A stretch of 64,000 nt of DNA from Actinomycetota bacterium (GTDB lineage Bacteria; Actinomycetota; Acidimicrobiia; Actinomarinales; Actinomarinaceae), in the NCBI GenBank assembly GCA_014384285.1, contig JACNGE010000014.1, forward strand, positions 1 through 64,000, given 5' to 3'. The position numbers and the translations under genes are program-made. Of the stretch, positions 1 to 9,529 are shown piece after piece (within the stretch, counting starts at the first letter, position 1; each line of letters begins with the position of its first letter). A model generated the notes under the pieces. It saw only the letters and a program-made list of their open reading frames with translations, was not told the DNA's origin and did no database searches.

Positions 1-16
1 TTCTGAAAAACCCTTG

Positions 17-54
17 TGGGCGCTACAGGATTTGAACCTGTGACTTCTTCCTTG
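17..54 (-). pseudogene. 3' portion of a tRNA-Val (anticodon stem 3' strand, variable loop, T-arm, acceptor 3' strand); 5' half absent
   Basis: Reverse complement reads CAAGGAAGAAGTCACAGGTTCAAATCCTGTAGCGCCCA with an intact T-arm, but no tRNA 5' half follows. Confidence 0.7.
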
Positions 55-59
55 AATTT

Positions 60-419
60 TTATTTATTTAATTGTTTATTTAAGTAATAGCCCAAAAAAC
101 CTTCCCAAACAGCAAAAATATAAAATGCTGTAAAAGAAGTTATTGTTGCGGTTACTAACATAACAACAGCTGCTAAATATCTCACTTTGTTCAGCTCAGT
201 TAAGCCTTCTTTAGTATTTCCAAGTAAGAAAAAACAAAGAGCAAGAAATAACAAAATTGTGCTTTCTGCTCTTACTAAATCAACTTCAACACTATTTGCT
301 AATTCTGCTGTAAAATCTAACAGAAATACTCTGTATGCAATATTAGGTATGGCATATCCAAGTACTGCAAGTGCAATATAAGCTACTGAGTCAGCTTTGT
401 TAATTGTTTTCCAATCCAT
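60..419 (-). CDS. Hypothetical small membrane protein, several predicted TM segments, located between two tRNA-Val fragments
   Basis: 119-aa ORF with hydrophobic segments. Confidence 0.5.
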   Translation of the reverse strand: MDWKTINKADSVAYIALAVLGYAIPNIAYRVFLLDFTAELANSVEVDLVRAESTILLFLALCFFLLGNTKEGLTELNKVRYLAAVVMLVTATITSFTAFYIFAVWEGFLGYYLNKQLNK

Positions 420-486
420 AGGTTAAGTTTAGCTATTTAATAGTGACTTTGTTGTGATGTATTAAGAAAAGAGTCTGTGTTAAATT

Positions 487-525
487 ATTTGAACCTGTGA
501 CTTCTTCCTTGTAAGGGAAGCGCTC
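487..525 (-). pseudogene. Second tRNA-Val (UAC) fragment: D-stem 3' strand to T-loop only
   Basis: Reverse complement AGAGCGCTTCCCTTACAAGGAAGAAGTCACAGGTTCAAAT; anticodon loop CTTACAA; no flanking acceptor stem. Confidence 0.7.
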
Positions 526-582
526 TTAAAGCAAATAGTGACTTTTTAGTGACTTTTGAAATTTATTTTATGAAAAAGACAG

Positions 583-657
583 TGGGCCTAGCTAGATTTG
601 AACTAGCGACCTCATCCTTATCAGGGATGCGCTCTAACCAGGCTGAGCTATAGGCCC
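583..657 (-). tRNA. tRNA-Ile (GAU)
   Basis: Reverse complement GGGCCTATAGCTCAGCCTGGTTAGAGCGCATCCCTGATAAGGATGAGGTCGCTAGTTCAAATCTAGCTAGGCCCA; cloverleaf, anticodon GAT. Confidence 0.95.
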
Positions 658-746
658 TTACGTCTTATTTACATTAGTAACAAATTGAAAATATTTATAA
701 AATTTTTTCATTTACATTGAAATCCGAGGCATAATATTAAAAGCGA

Positions 747-819
747 GGGGATGTAGCTCAGCTGGAAGAGCACCTGCTTTGCAAGCAGGGGGTCGTGGGT
801 TCAAGTCCCATCATCTCCA
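747..819 (+). tRNA. tRNA-Ala (UGC)
   Basis: GGGGATGTAGCTCAGCTGG...CTTTGCAAG...GGTTCAAGTCCCATCATCTCCA cloverleaf, anticodon TGC. Confidence 0.95.
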
Positions 820-840
820 CAACATAGCTAAAATCTAATT

Positions 841-1071
841 ATGGAATATTTAATAGCTTTATTAATTGGATACTTAGTATTTAGGTTCTTAAGTAATTCA
901 ATTTCTTCATTAGCTAGTACTCCTCCAGAAATTGATCCAGAAGATGTCCTTGAAACCTTACAAGATTTTCGATGTAACATCTGTGGAACAGAATTAACAA
1001 TTAAACTCCAATCAGTTGTTGCTAACGATCCCCCCAAGCACTGTAAGGAAGAAATGCACGCCTTAGATTAA
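841..1071 (+). CDS. Hypothetical small protein: N-terminal TM segment and C-terminal CxxC...C motif
   Basis: 76-aa ORF; FRCNICGTELTIKLQ...KHC; stop overlaps the next start (TAATG). Confidence 0.6.
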   Translation: MEYLIALLIGYLVFRFLSNSISSLASTPPEIDPEDVLETLQDFRCNICGTELTIKLQSVVANDPPKHCKEEMHALD

Positions 1072-2522
1072 TGAACTTTTCTAGACTTGATCAAATACAC
1101 TCACTAGAAGAAAATAATAAATTTGAACTTTTAGTAATAGGAGGTGGAGTAGTTGGTTCAGCTATCTTGGAGTTAGCTGCAAGCCAGGGTATCAATTCTT
1201 TATTAATTGAAAAAAATGATTTTTCTTCGGGTGCTTCCAGTAGAAGTACAAAGCTTCTACACGGAGGAATTAGATATTTACCACAGCTGCAGTTTGGGTT
1301 GGTTAGAGAGAGTTTAAAAGAACAGAAAATATTAGAACAAGTTTTAGGTAAGCTTTACAAACCTTTAAAGCTTTTAGCACCAGTTTTTAAAGACAACGGC
1401 TTCTCAGATTTACCAAGAATATTACAATCAAATTTTATTGCACCAATAGCCTTTAAAATCGGACTAACTCTTTATGATTTCTTGGGCCAACGCAAAAAGG
1501 ATCAAAGACATACTTTGATATCAAAAGAAGATACATTTCGTTTATTTCCTAAACTCAAAAAAAACAAATTAACAAAAAGTTTCATTTTCCAAGATGCGCA
1601 AACAGAAGATGCAAAATTAGTACTCACATTGCTAAGAAATGCTGTAGAAATAAATAATGCAACTGCACTAAATTATGTAAAAATAACCGACATTATTAGA
1701 ACTGGTGACATGTATAAAGTTTCACTAATAGACGATATAAATAAAAAAAAATATACGGTTGAGTCCAAGAAGATAATTGCTGCTACAGGTGTTCATAATT
1801 TACCTGGAATGTACGAGAGTAAATCTTCCAAAATTAAACTAAGTGGAGGAGCACACTTAATTTTAGAGGGGGACCCCCTAGGGATTGGTAAAAATGGTGT
1901 TCTTTTACCTCAAACTGAAGACAATAGAGTTATGTTTGTTTTACCTTGGACAGGAAATACAATCGTTGGTACAACTGATACAGAAGAATTTTCAGGTTCA
2001 TTAGATAGACCGTATGCAAACTCTAAAGACAAAGACTATTTAATAAGGCACATAAAAAAATACTTTAATATCGACGAGGTTAAATATATTTCTTCCTGGA
2101 CTGGTTTGAGAGCATTAATAGACAGCTCTGGTACAAATTCTAAGAATATTTCTAGAGGACATTTCTATAAAAATATAGATGAAAACTTTATACAAATTTC
2201 AGGAGGTAAGCTTACAGGTTTTAGAGTTATTGCAAAAGAAAGTCTTGAACAACTTTTTTCTCAAAATTTTGAGCTAAACAAACAAGAGTTTGTTGACAGT
2301 ATCTTAAATCTTGAAAGTCAGTTTAACTATAAGGACTTACAGCTATGCCTAAATCACTACTGTGTTGTTAAACCTACAGATTATTTACTCAGAAGAACTC
2401 GTATTAGCTGGTTTAACCAAAATGGAGGAAAATCTTTTTTAGATAAAGTAATGGTTCATTTTGACTCAACTTTGTATTTAGAACAGACAATTGAAGAGCT
2501 TAAAGATGAGGGTTTGCTTTAA
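1071..2522 (+). CDS. glpD: FAD-dependent glycerol-3-phosphate dehydrogenase
   Basis: LLVIGGGVVGSAI dinucleotide-binding motif, SSRSTKLLHGGIRYL, GTTDTE. Confidence 0.85.
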   Translation: MNFSRLDQIHSLEENNKFELLVIGGGVVGSAILELAASQGINSLLIEKNDFSSGASSRSTKLLHGGIRYLPQLQFGLVRESLKEQKILEQVLGKLYKPLKLLAPVFKDNGFSDLPRILQSNFIAPIAFKIGLTLYDFLGQRKKDQRHTLISKEDTFRLFPKLKKNKLTKSFIFQDAQTEDAKLVLTLLRNAVEINNATALNYVKITDIIRTGDMYKVSLIDDINKKKYTVESKKIIAATGVHNLPGMYESKSSKIKLSGGAHLILEGDPLGIGKNGVLLPQTEDNRVMFVLPWTGNTIVGTTDTEEFSGSLDRPYANSKDKDYLIRHIKKYFNIDEVKYISSWTGLRALIDSSGTNSKNISRGHFYKNIDENFIQISGGKLTGFRVIAKESLEQLFSQNFELNKQEFVDSILNLESQFNYKDLQLCLNHYCVVKPTDYLLRRTRISWFNQNGGKSFLDKVMVHFDSTLYLEQTIEELKDEGLL

Positions 2523-2561
2523 ATTTAGACCAATTCTCAATTTTTATTAATAATAGTTTTT

Positions 2562-2816
2562 TTAACGATACTCTGTCGTCATTAAGAAACCAGCACCGAT
2601 CATACCTAGACCTCCCCACAAATACCATCTTGATACTGAGCCTGGAAGAATTGTAAGATAGTTCAGTACTATCATCAAAACACCTATAATCATCAAAGAG
2701 CTCATGGTTATAACAAACCATCTTGGAGAAGGTCCTTTATCACCACTAAGTTGATTTGATATCTTCTTAGATTGTGTTGGTTTTGAGTTCTTAATTCTTT
2801 TTTTTGATACTGGCAT
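2562..2816 (-). CDS. crgA: CrgA-family cell division/septation protein
   Basis: 84 aa, MPVSKKRIKN... basic N-terminus, SPRWFVITM and two TM segments ending GAGFLMTTEYR; close to pknB/PP2C as in Actinobacteria. Confidence 0.8.
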   Translation of the reverse strand: MPVSKKRIKNSKPTQSKKISNQLSGDKGPSPRWFVITMSSLMIIGVLMIVLNYLTILPGSVSRWYLWGGLGMIGAGFLMTTEYR

Positions 2817-2831
2817 ATTGAAAAGTGTAAA

Positions 2832-3671
2832 CTAATTATCGTTTATTACAATAAATTTATTTCTAGAAAATTCAATTAAACCATCCCTAACAAGGGAGTC
2901 AAGAACTTCACCAGCTACCTCATTGTTTAACTTCAACTCTTCTTCAATCATTTGTTTGGTCACTTTTTCTCTAGATAACAAGATTTTTAAAACCAAACCT
3001 CTTTTTTGTCTAAATGAACCCTCAAATTTTTGTTGATTTTTATTATTTTCAGTAATGAACTTATTACAATTCTCTTCTAAAGGACAGCTAAAACATTTTG
3101 GTTGTTTACTTTTACAAACAGTCGAACCAAGATCCATTAACGCTTGGTTAAAATCTCTAGAATCGAATCCCCTTAAAAGTAAATTTTGATTTTTCTTTAT
3201 GAAGTTATCAATATCTTTTTCTTGAACTTTAAAAAATCGTTGAAAGATTCTTTTAATGTTTGTATCTACTGCAATAACTTTTTTACCATATGCAAAGCTG
3301 AGTAGTGCAGAGTTTGTATAGCTCCCTACACCTGGAAGAACTGAAAAATTGGGATACAGCTCTTTAAAGCTAGTTTTTGCTAAAATTTTTGAAGTTTCAT
3401 GGAGTCGTATTGCTCTATTGTTATACCCTAATCCAGACCACAGTTTTAAAACCTCTTTTTTACTATCGTTTGCCATCTTTTGGGGAGTTGGGTATCTGTC
3501 AATAAATCGCTTGTAGAAGTCATTTGCTCTTTCTAACTGTGTTTGCTGTGAGAGAGTTTCAATCAAGAGTATCTTCCAAGGGTCCGTTGTGCTTCTCCAA
3601 GTAAAAGATCTATGGTTTTCTTTATACCATTTCTTTAATTCTTTCTTAAAAAAAGATATGTTAACTGTCAA
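2832..3671 (-). CDS. mutY: A/G-specific adenine glycosylase, short form without a NUDIX C-terminal domain
   Basis: ETLSQQTQ, LPGVGSYT, VDTNIKR and FeS ligands Cx6Cx2Cx5C. Confidence 0.8.
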   Translation of the reverse strand: MTVNISFFKKELKKWYKENHRSFTWRSTTDPWKILLIETLSQQTQLERANDFYKRFIDRYPTPQKMANDSKKEVLKLWSGLGYNNRAIRLHETSKILAKTSFKELYPNFSVLPGVGSYTNSALLSFAYGKKVIAVDTNIKRIFQRFFKVQEKDIDNFIKKNQNLLLRGFDSRDFNQALMDLGSTVCKSKQPKCFSCPLEENCNKFITENNKNQQKFEGSFRQKRGLVLKILLSREKVTKQMIEEELKLNNEVAGEVLDSLVRDGLIEFSRNKFIVINDN

Positions 3672-5430
3672 AGCTAAGTTCTACAAATCCCTCAGGATCT
3701 AAAAATTGACCTTCTTCGGGGTTTTGACTTGTAACTCTTCCTCCAGTATCACCACTAGCTGATGGCAACAAACCTATTTCTTGGAGTATGTTGGACGCTT
3801 CTTGGTATGTGTAACCAATTAAGTTTGGGACTTCTGCTTTCAAACCAAGAGATACGATAACTGTAATAACTTCCTGAGGGGTAACTATTTCTCCAGCTTT
3901 TGGAGTTGTGTGAGAAACTAGCCCTTCACTTACTTCCTCAGAGTATTCTTCTACTATTTCATATTCAAAGCCAAGTGTTTCTAGAATTTGTGTTGCATCT
4001 TCTGGTGACTTTCTAGAAAGGTCACTAATTTCAATCAAACTAGGTCCTGATGAAATTACTAAATCTACAGTTGATCCTGGACTCATTTTTTTACCTGCCA
4101 CTGGATTTTGTGAAATAATAAAGCCTCTTGGAACATTGTCGTCATTTACCTCTAACTGCTGGCCAATAGAAAATCCACTTTCTTCGATTACATAAATTGC
4201 CCTATCTGTCTCCAGGTCAATTACATAGGGTATTGGGAAAGCTTCCTGTCCAACTGATACGATAATTGTTACAAGTGTATCTGGATTTGTAATAGTATTT
4301 GCCAAAGGCTGTGTCCGAATAACGGCACCTGCTGGCACTGTTGGGTGAGCAGCATTTTCAATTCCAACCTTGAATCCTAGCTGCTGAAGGTCAGTCAGTG
4401 CTTGGGTTTGGCTACTACCTGTTAAATCAGGTATCTCTATTATTGCTGGAGAACCACCATCTGCGGGTAAGCCATTGAATATCTGTGAAAGACCCCAAAC
4501 TGTACCAAACACGAGACCTATTGATAGAATTAACGCTGGAAAAGTAAATCTAAATTTGATTTTAGGATTTGTCAAACTTACAAGGTTTTCTTGCGTTTCC
4601 TGCATCTGCAACTGTTTTCTTTGCTGTAAGAGAACCGCTCTTAGATCCTCAGCATTTTTGTATCTATCTTTTGGATATTTATGTAGTAATTTTAGAACAG
4701 CATTTTCTAGGCCTTTAGGAATATCTTTTCTGTACAGGCTTAATTTTTTTGGTTTCTCAGTTAAATGTTTTGTTGCTGTCGCTATAGGTGTTTCGCCTTC
4801 AAAAGGCGGCCTACCTGTAATTAGTTCATACATAACAGTACCTAGAGAATATAAATCAGATTCTACAGACACGGGCTTCCCTTGAGCTTGTTCTGGAGAA
4901 ATGTAACTTGCTGTTCCTAAAATAGATCCTGTTTTGGTGATGTCACTATCTTCATTCTGAATTGAGACAATTCCAAAATCAGTCACCTTCACTTTCCCAC
5001 CCGGGGTAATCATTATGTTTCCTGGTTTAATATCTCTATGTACCAAACCTCGATTATGTGCAGCTTGCAATCCGTCAGATACTTGAGCACCAATAAATAA
5101 AATATCTCCTATGCTTATTGTTTTTTTCTTAGCAATTATTGATGTGAGTGTGTTTCCTTCAATATACTCCATCACAAAAAAAGGCTCATCCTCAATTCCC
5201 CAGTCAAAAATCTGAACAATATTTGGATGATTTAAATTAGCAACCGTTTGAGCTTCTCTCTTAAACCTTTCAACAAATGTCTCCTGTTGAACATAGTTTG
5301 GTTTAAGAGTTTTAATTGCAACTGTTCTTTTGAGCTGCCTATCTTCAGCTTTGTAGACAAATGCCATCCCACCTTCACCAAGAAGTTCTAGAATTTTATA
5401 TCTATCTTTTATAATTTGTCCAATATTCAT
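3661..5430 (-). CDS. pknB: Serine/threonine protein kinase with about four PASTA repeats
   Basis: GEGGMAFVYKAEDRQL, HRDIKPGNIM, DFG, one TM segment, four PASTA-like repeats. Confidence 0.92.
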   Translation of the reverse strand: MNIGQIIKDRYKILELLGEGGMAFVYKAEDRQLKRTVAIKTLKPNYVQQETFVERFKREAQTVANLNHPNIVQIFDWGIEDEPFFVMEYIEGNTLTSIIAKKKTISIGDILFIGAQVSDGLQAAHNRGLVHRDIKPGNIMITPGGKVKVTDFGIVSIQNEDSDITKTGSILGTASYISPEQAQGKPVSVESDLYSLGTVMYELITGRPPFEGETPIATATKHLTEKPKKLSLYRKDIPKGLENAVLKLLHKYPKDRYKNAEDLRAVLLQQRKQLQMQETQENLVSLTNPKIKFRFTFPALILSIGLVFGTVWGLSQIFNGLPADGGSPAIIEIPDLTGSSQTQALTDLQQLGFKVGIENAAHPTVPAGAVIRTQPLANTITNPDTLVTIIVSVGQEAFPIPYVIDLETDRAIYVIEESGFSIGQQLEVNDDNVPRGFIISQNPVAGKKMSPGSTVDLVISSGPSLIEISDLSRKSPEDATQILETLGFEYEIVEEYSEEVSEGLVSHTTPKAGEIVTPQEVITVIVSLGLKAEVPNLIGYTYQEASNILQEIGLLPSASGDTGGRVTSQNPEEGQFLDPEGFVELSFDS

Positions 5431-6086
5431 TTCTCAAATATATTTATAACAACTGCTGAAACGTTATCTTTTGGTTTTTGAATTAAAACTTCACCAACTA
5501 ATGTGTCAGCACTAATACCTTCCTGTAGCTTTTTCTTTAAGTACTCATCACTAAATTCATTGTAAAGCCCGTCACTACAAAGCAGTACAACATCCCCATT
5601 TTTTAATTGAAAATCTTGATGTTCAACCTCAATTTTTTCATTTGATCCGAGTGCTTTCTCTAGTATATTTTGAAAACCTGGAACATTATGATCTTGTGTG
5701 AGTTGAATAAGCTTTCTATCAGATAGGACATAACAACGAGTATCTCCAATATGGCCAATCTCCATAAGGCCATTTTTATCAATATTTATAGCTGTCATAG
5801 TAGTTCCCATACCATTAGATTTATTATTTTCGTTTTGGTATTCCAAAATCTTTAGATTTGCAGAGGTAATTGTGTCAACTAAATTACTTGAATCTGTACC
5901 CATCTCTTTTACTGCAATTTTACTTGCTATGTCACCATTAACATGACCACCTAGTCCATCACAAACTGCTGCTTTGAATGGAAGATCTCCACTACCGGAT
6001 TTTGCCGGAAAAACTGAGTCTTCATTTTTTTTTCGATTTGGACCACATTCAGTCCTAACCGACCAAACTAATCTAATATTCTTCAT
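5427..6086 (-). CDS. pstP: PP2C-family protein phosphatase
   Basis: DGLGGH, IGHIGDTRCY, LCSDGLYNE motifs; overlaps pknB start. Confidence 0.85.
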   Translation of the reverse strand: MKNIRLVWSVRTECGPNRKKNEDSVFPAKSGSGDLPFKAAVCDGLGGHVNGDIASKIAVKEMGTDSSNLVDTITSANLKILEYQNENNKSNGMGTTMTAINIDKNGLMEIGHIGDTRCYVLSDRKLIQLTQDHNVPGFQNILEKALGSNEKIEVEHQDFQLKNGDVVLLCSDGLYNEFSDEYLKKKLQEGISADTLVGEVLIQKPKDNVSAVVINIFEK

Positions 6087-6149
6087 TCAGTAATAATCTT
6101 AGTTGTGAAATATATTTGTTTTCTTAGACTGTATAAAGAAGAAATTAAT

Positions 6150-7139
6150 ATGAATAGACGAATAAAAACAATAAGAACCATAGGCCTCATTGGAGTAATA
6201 TTTTTACTTTCCTTCTTTGGGTTAAATTACTATGAGAACTTTAACAATTCTTCTGATCTTAATAAATTTCTCGAGGATGCTTCTTCAGTATCTTTAGTCC
6301 ACAGTGAAGCTTCAAAAGAGTTTGAAAAAGTTCTAAACTTTAATGAAATTAATCGTGATGAATTTGAGAATATTTTGTCAGCACTTGTAAAAGATGCTCA
6401 AGAAACTTTTAATTTAGTTCAAAATATTGGAGGAGAGTTCGTTAGTGCAGAAAAAGAACTATTGAATATTGCAACTTCTTCTTGGTTGAAAGGCCTCGAG
6501 ACGTTTCAGATATCAATAATTACATTAATAGATAATCCAGACTCATTAAAAATAGAAGAGGCCCTAGCTCAAAGTATTATTGATTTATCAATCGGAGATA
6601 AAGCCTATGAAGAATTTGTTCAAAAAATATCTCAAAGATCAAGAGAAGACAACTTATTTCTACCAGTTTTTTATCCCGTCAAATATACCGGATTAGAAGG
6701 TAGCGCATTTAATTTTGCTGACTTAATAGTGAAAAAAGCTAGGGATTCAGCAGAAGGACTGTTTTTAAGAAGGGATGTTGCAATTACAGGTGTTCAATTT
6801 TCTCCTAGTCCAATTGCTGTAACAGAAGACAACTTTCGAGTATTTTTAAAAGAACCCATAGGTATCCAAGTAGTTATAGCTAACGAAGGCAATGTTGAAG
6901 AGTTTGATGTCATTTTGTTAGTTTTGGTAACTGACGAGTTTGGCGATTCTGTTTTTGAAAAAAGAGCTAAGATAAGTTCAATAGGTGCGTTCCAAAGTAA
7001 AAGTTATTTTACTGATACTATTGAACTTGAACCCGGTATTTTATACGAATGGTTTATTAAAATTGAAGAGATTGATAATGAAGAAGAACTTGATGATAAT
7101 TTGCTCACGATATCTGGGTTTATCCCACCTGAGGAATAG
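6150..7139 (+). CDS. Hypothetical membrane-anchored protein (ORF opens at 6105; likely ATG at 6150)
   Basis: N-terminal signal/TM segment in MNRRIKTIRTIGLIGVIFLLSFFGLNYY. Confidence 0.6.
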   Translation: MNRRIKTIRTIGLIGVIFLLSFFGLNYYENFNNSSDLNKFLEDASSVSLVHSEASKEFEKVLNFNEINRDEFENILSALVKDAQETFNLVQNIGGEFVSAEKELLNIATSSWLKGLETFQISIITLIDNPDSLKIEEALAQSIIDLSIGDKAYEEFVQKISQRSREDNLFLPVFYPVKYTGLEGSAFNFADLIVKKARDSAEGLFLRRDVAITGVQFSPSPIAVTEDNFRVFLKEPIGIQVVIANEGNVEEFDVILLVLVTDEFGDSVFEKRAKISSIGAFQSKSYFTDTIELEPGILYEWFIKIEEIDNEEELDDNLLTISGFIPPEE

Positions 7140-7142
7140 CGT

Positions 7143-8399
7143 ATGCTAGATCCACAAATACTAAGGAAAGATTTAGACCTCTTAAAAAACAATATAAGCA
7201 GAAGAGGTCTTGATATAGATATAAATTATTTAGTTGAACAAGATGAAAAAAGAAGAAAAGTTAAATTTGAAGCTGAACAAGCTAGGTCAGAGCAAAAAAA
7301 TATTGGTAAAGAGATTTCTCAAACAGAAGGAACCCAAAAAGAAAAACTTTTGAAAAAAGCTTCTGAATTAAGCGAAAATGTAAAACTCCTAAATGAAAAA
7401 TACGAACAGGAAGAAAAATTATTTTTTGATCAGTGGATAAAAATACCAAATTTAGTGGACGAATCATCTCCAACAGGAAAAACAGATCAGGACAATCTAG
7501 AAATAAAAAAAGTTGGAAACGTAAAAGATTTAAATGATATAAAAAATCACCTTGAAATTGGCGAAAATCTAAATTTAATTAATGTTGAGAAAGCTGCTGA
7601 AGTATCTGGTTCTAGGTTTTCATATATTTTTGGAGATCTTGTAAAAATTGAACTAAACCTTGTGTCTTGGGTTATGGATAAGTTATCAGATAAAGACTTT
7701 ACCCCCACTGTTCCACCAGTATTAGTTAGAGAGGAAGCACTATTTGGGACTGGGTTCTTTCCTGATGACGCAGAGCAGGTATATGAAATTCCAAAAGATG
7801 ATTTATATCTTGTTGGGACTTCAGAGGTTCCTCTTGCAGCTCTTCACTCTAATGAAATTTTAGATTTTGAATCATTACCACTTCGATACGCAGGATTTTC
7901 AACATGTTTTAGAAGAGAAGCTGGTACTTATGGAAAAGATACTACGGGTATATTTAGGGTTCATCAGTTTGATAAAGTAGAGATGTTTTCGTTTTGCAAT
8001 CCTGAAAAATCTAAAGAAGAACACGAATACTTACTATCCGTTGAAGAAGAAATACTTCAGGAGCTAGAAATACCCTACAGGGTTGTAGACGTTTGTACAG
8101 GAGATTTAGGTGCGTCAGCATCAAAGAAATATGATATTGAAGCTTGGATGCCAAGCCAACAAAACTATAGGGAAGTGACCTCTTGTTCCAATACCACAGA
8201 CTTTCAAGCTCGAAGACTTAATATTCGCACAAAAATAGATGGAAATACTACAACAATGCACACACTTAACGGAACAGCCCTTGCTGTTGGCAGAATTTTG
8301 ATTGCTCTAATTGAAAATAATCAACTTGCAGATGGTACTGTAGAATTTTCGGATTCTTTAAGTGAAATACTTGGCGTAAAAAAATTAAGCAAGAAATAA
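7143..8399 (+). CDS. serS: Seryl-tRNA synthetase
   Basis: N-terminal coiled coil; YLVGTSEVPLAALH, CFRREAG, FRVHQFDKVE class II motifs. Confidence 0.95.
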   Translation: MLDPQILRKDLDLLKNNISRRGLDIDINYLVEQDEKRRKVKFEAEQARSEQKNIGKEISQTEGTQKEKLLKKASELSENVKLLNEKYEQEEKLFFDQWIKIPNLVDESSPTGKTDQDNLEIKKVGNVKDLNDIKNHLEIGENLNLINVEKAAEVSGSRFSYIFGDLVKIELNLVSWVMDKLSDKDFTPTVPPVLVREEALFGTGFFPDDAEQVYEIPKDDLYLVGTSEVPLAALHSNEILDFESLPLRYAGFSTCFRREAGTYGKDTTGIFRVHQFDKVEMFSFCNPEKSKEEHEYLLSVEEEILQELEIPYRVVDVCTGDLGASASKKYDIEAWMPSQQNYREVTSCSNTTDFQARRLNIRTKIDGNTTTMHTLNGTALAVGRILIALIENNQLADGTVEFSDSLSEILGVKKLSKK

Positions 8400-8939
8400 A
8401 CTTCCAACCATACTTAGGGCTAACAACACATATACAGCCCTTTCAAGTTTTTGGTTTCCAATTAAAAAATTTTGAAGACTTTCACCTAAGTAAAGCCAAG
8501 TAAGCACACATGGACCTCCTACAACAAGATAAATTAAATTCGCTTGCAAGTGAGGTAATTGGAATGCAGTTAGTCCAGATACGGCCATAACAACTCCTTT
8601 AGGATTTACCCATTGAAAAAGCGCAGCTTGTAAAAAGGTAAAAGGCCTTTCCTCCTTGGCACTTTTTTGAATTGTTGTTTTCGTCATAGCAACTTTATAT
8701 GCAATATATAGAATCACTATGTAACCAGCATACTGAAGATATTCAAAAACAACATTGGGCACATAGGACAGTAAGTTCCCTCCAAGAAAGAATAAAAAAT
8801 TAAAACCTAGCCAAATACCAAAAAAATGAGGTAGCGATTTTTTTCTACCAAATCTTATTCCTGAGGCCATTAGCATTGAATTATTAGGACCTGGAGTAAT
8901 AGAAGTTACAAATGCAAAGATTCCAAATTCAATCATCAC
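8385..8939 (-). CDS. LysE/RhtB family transporter
   Basis: SITPGPNNSMLMASGIRFG signature; multiple TM segments. Confidence 0.8.
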   Translation of the reverse strand: MMIEFGIFAFVTSITPGPNNSMLMASGIRFGRKKSLPHFFGIWLGFNFLFFLGGNLLSYVPNVVFEYLQYAGYIVILYIAYKVAMTKTTIQKSAKEERPFTFLQAALFQWVNPKGVVMAVSGLTAFQLPHLQANLIYLVVGGPCVLTWLYLGESLQNFLIGNQKLERAVYVLLALSMVGSLFLA

Positions 8940-9043
8940 ATGAGTTTATAGTATCTTATATTTTATCATATTTACATCTAGGAATAACTGAGATTTGAAC
9001 CTACTCTAGATTACAAAATCTCTCCTAGAATAAGTTTAGAAAT

Positions 9044-9502
9044 ATGAAGTACAAAACAGATATAGAAAAAATGCAGGTTGCTCTACTAGAAGCAAAGAAA
9101 GCATTAAAACTTGATGAAGTCCCCATTGGCGCTGCCATCTTTGACAAAGATGATAATTTGATTTCTTCTGCTCACAATAGAAGAGAAATAGATCAAAACC
9201 CCACCTCACATGCTGAAATTCTTGTTATCCAAGAAGCATCCAAGTTAATGAATACTTGGAGATTAGAGGAAGCAACTATAGTTGTTACTGTCGAGCCAGA
9301 CGCTATGTGTGCGGGAGCTATAGTAAACGCAAGAATTAAGACACTAATCTATGGGGTTCAAAATACAAAAGCTGGAGCGGCATATTCTTTATATAACATA
9401 CCCCAAGATCCAAGGTTAAATCACTATGTAGAGATTAGAGAAAATATATTGTCACATGAATCTGAAGTTATATTATCCTCTTTCTTTGAAAGTAAGAGAT
9501 AA
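9044..9502 (+). CDS. tadA: tRNA-specific adenosine deaminase with atypical zinc ligand (PDAMC rather than PCxMC)
   Basis: HAEILVIQEA, VEPDAMCAGAIVNARI, GVQNTKAGAAYSLYN. Confidence 0.85.
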   Translation: MKYKTDIEKMQVALLEAKKALKLDEVPIGAAIFDKDDNLISSAHNRREIDQNPTSHAEILVIQEASKLMNTWRLEEATIVVTVEPDAMCAGAIVNARIKTLIYGVQNTKAGAAYSLYNIPQDPRLNHYVEIRENILSHESEVILSSFFESKR

Positions 9503-9529
9503 GTAAACTAAGAACTTAGGTCTTCAACT

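Noticed and set aside
4475-4885. 136-aa ORF antisense to pknB
   Set aside because: Opposite the conserved kinase domain; no supporting features.
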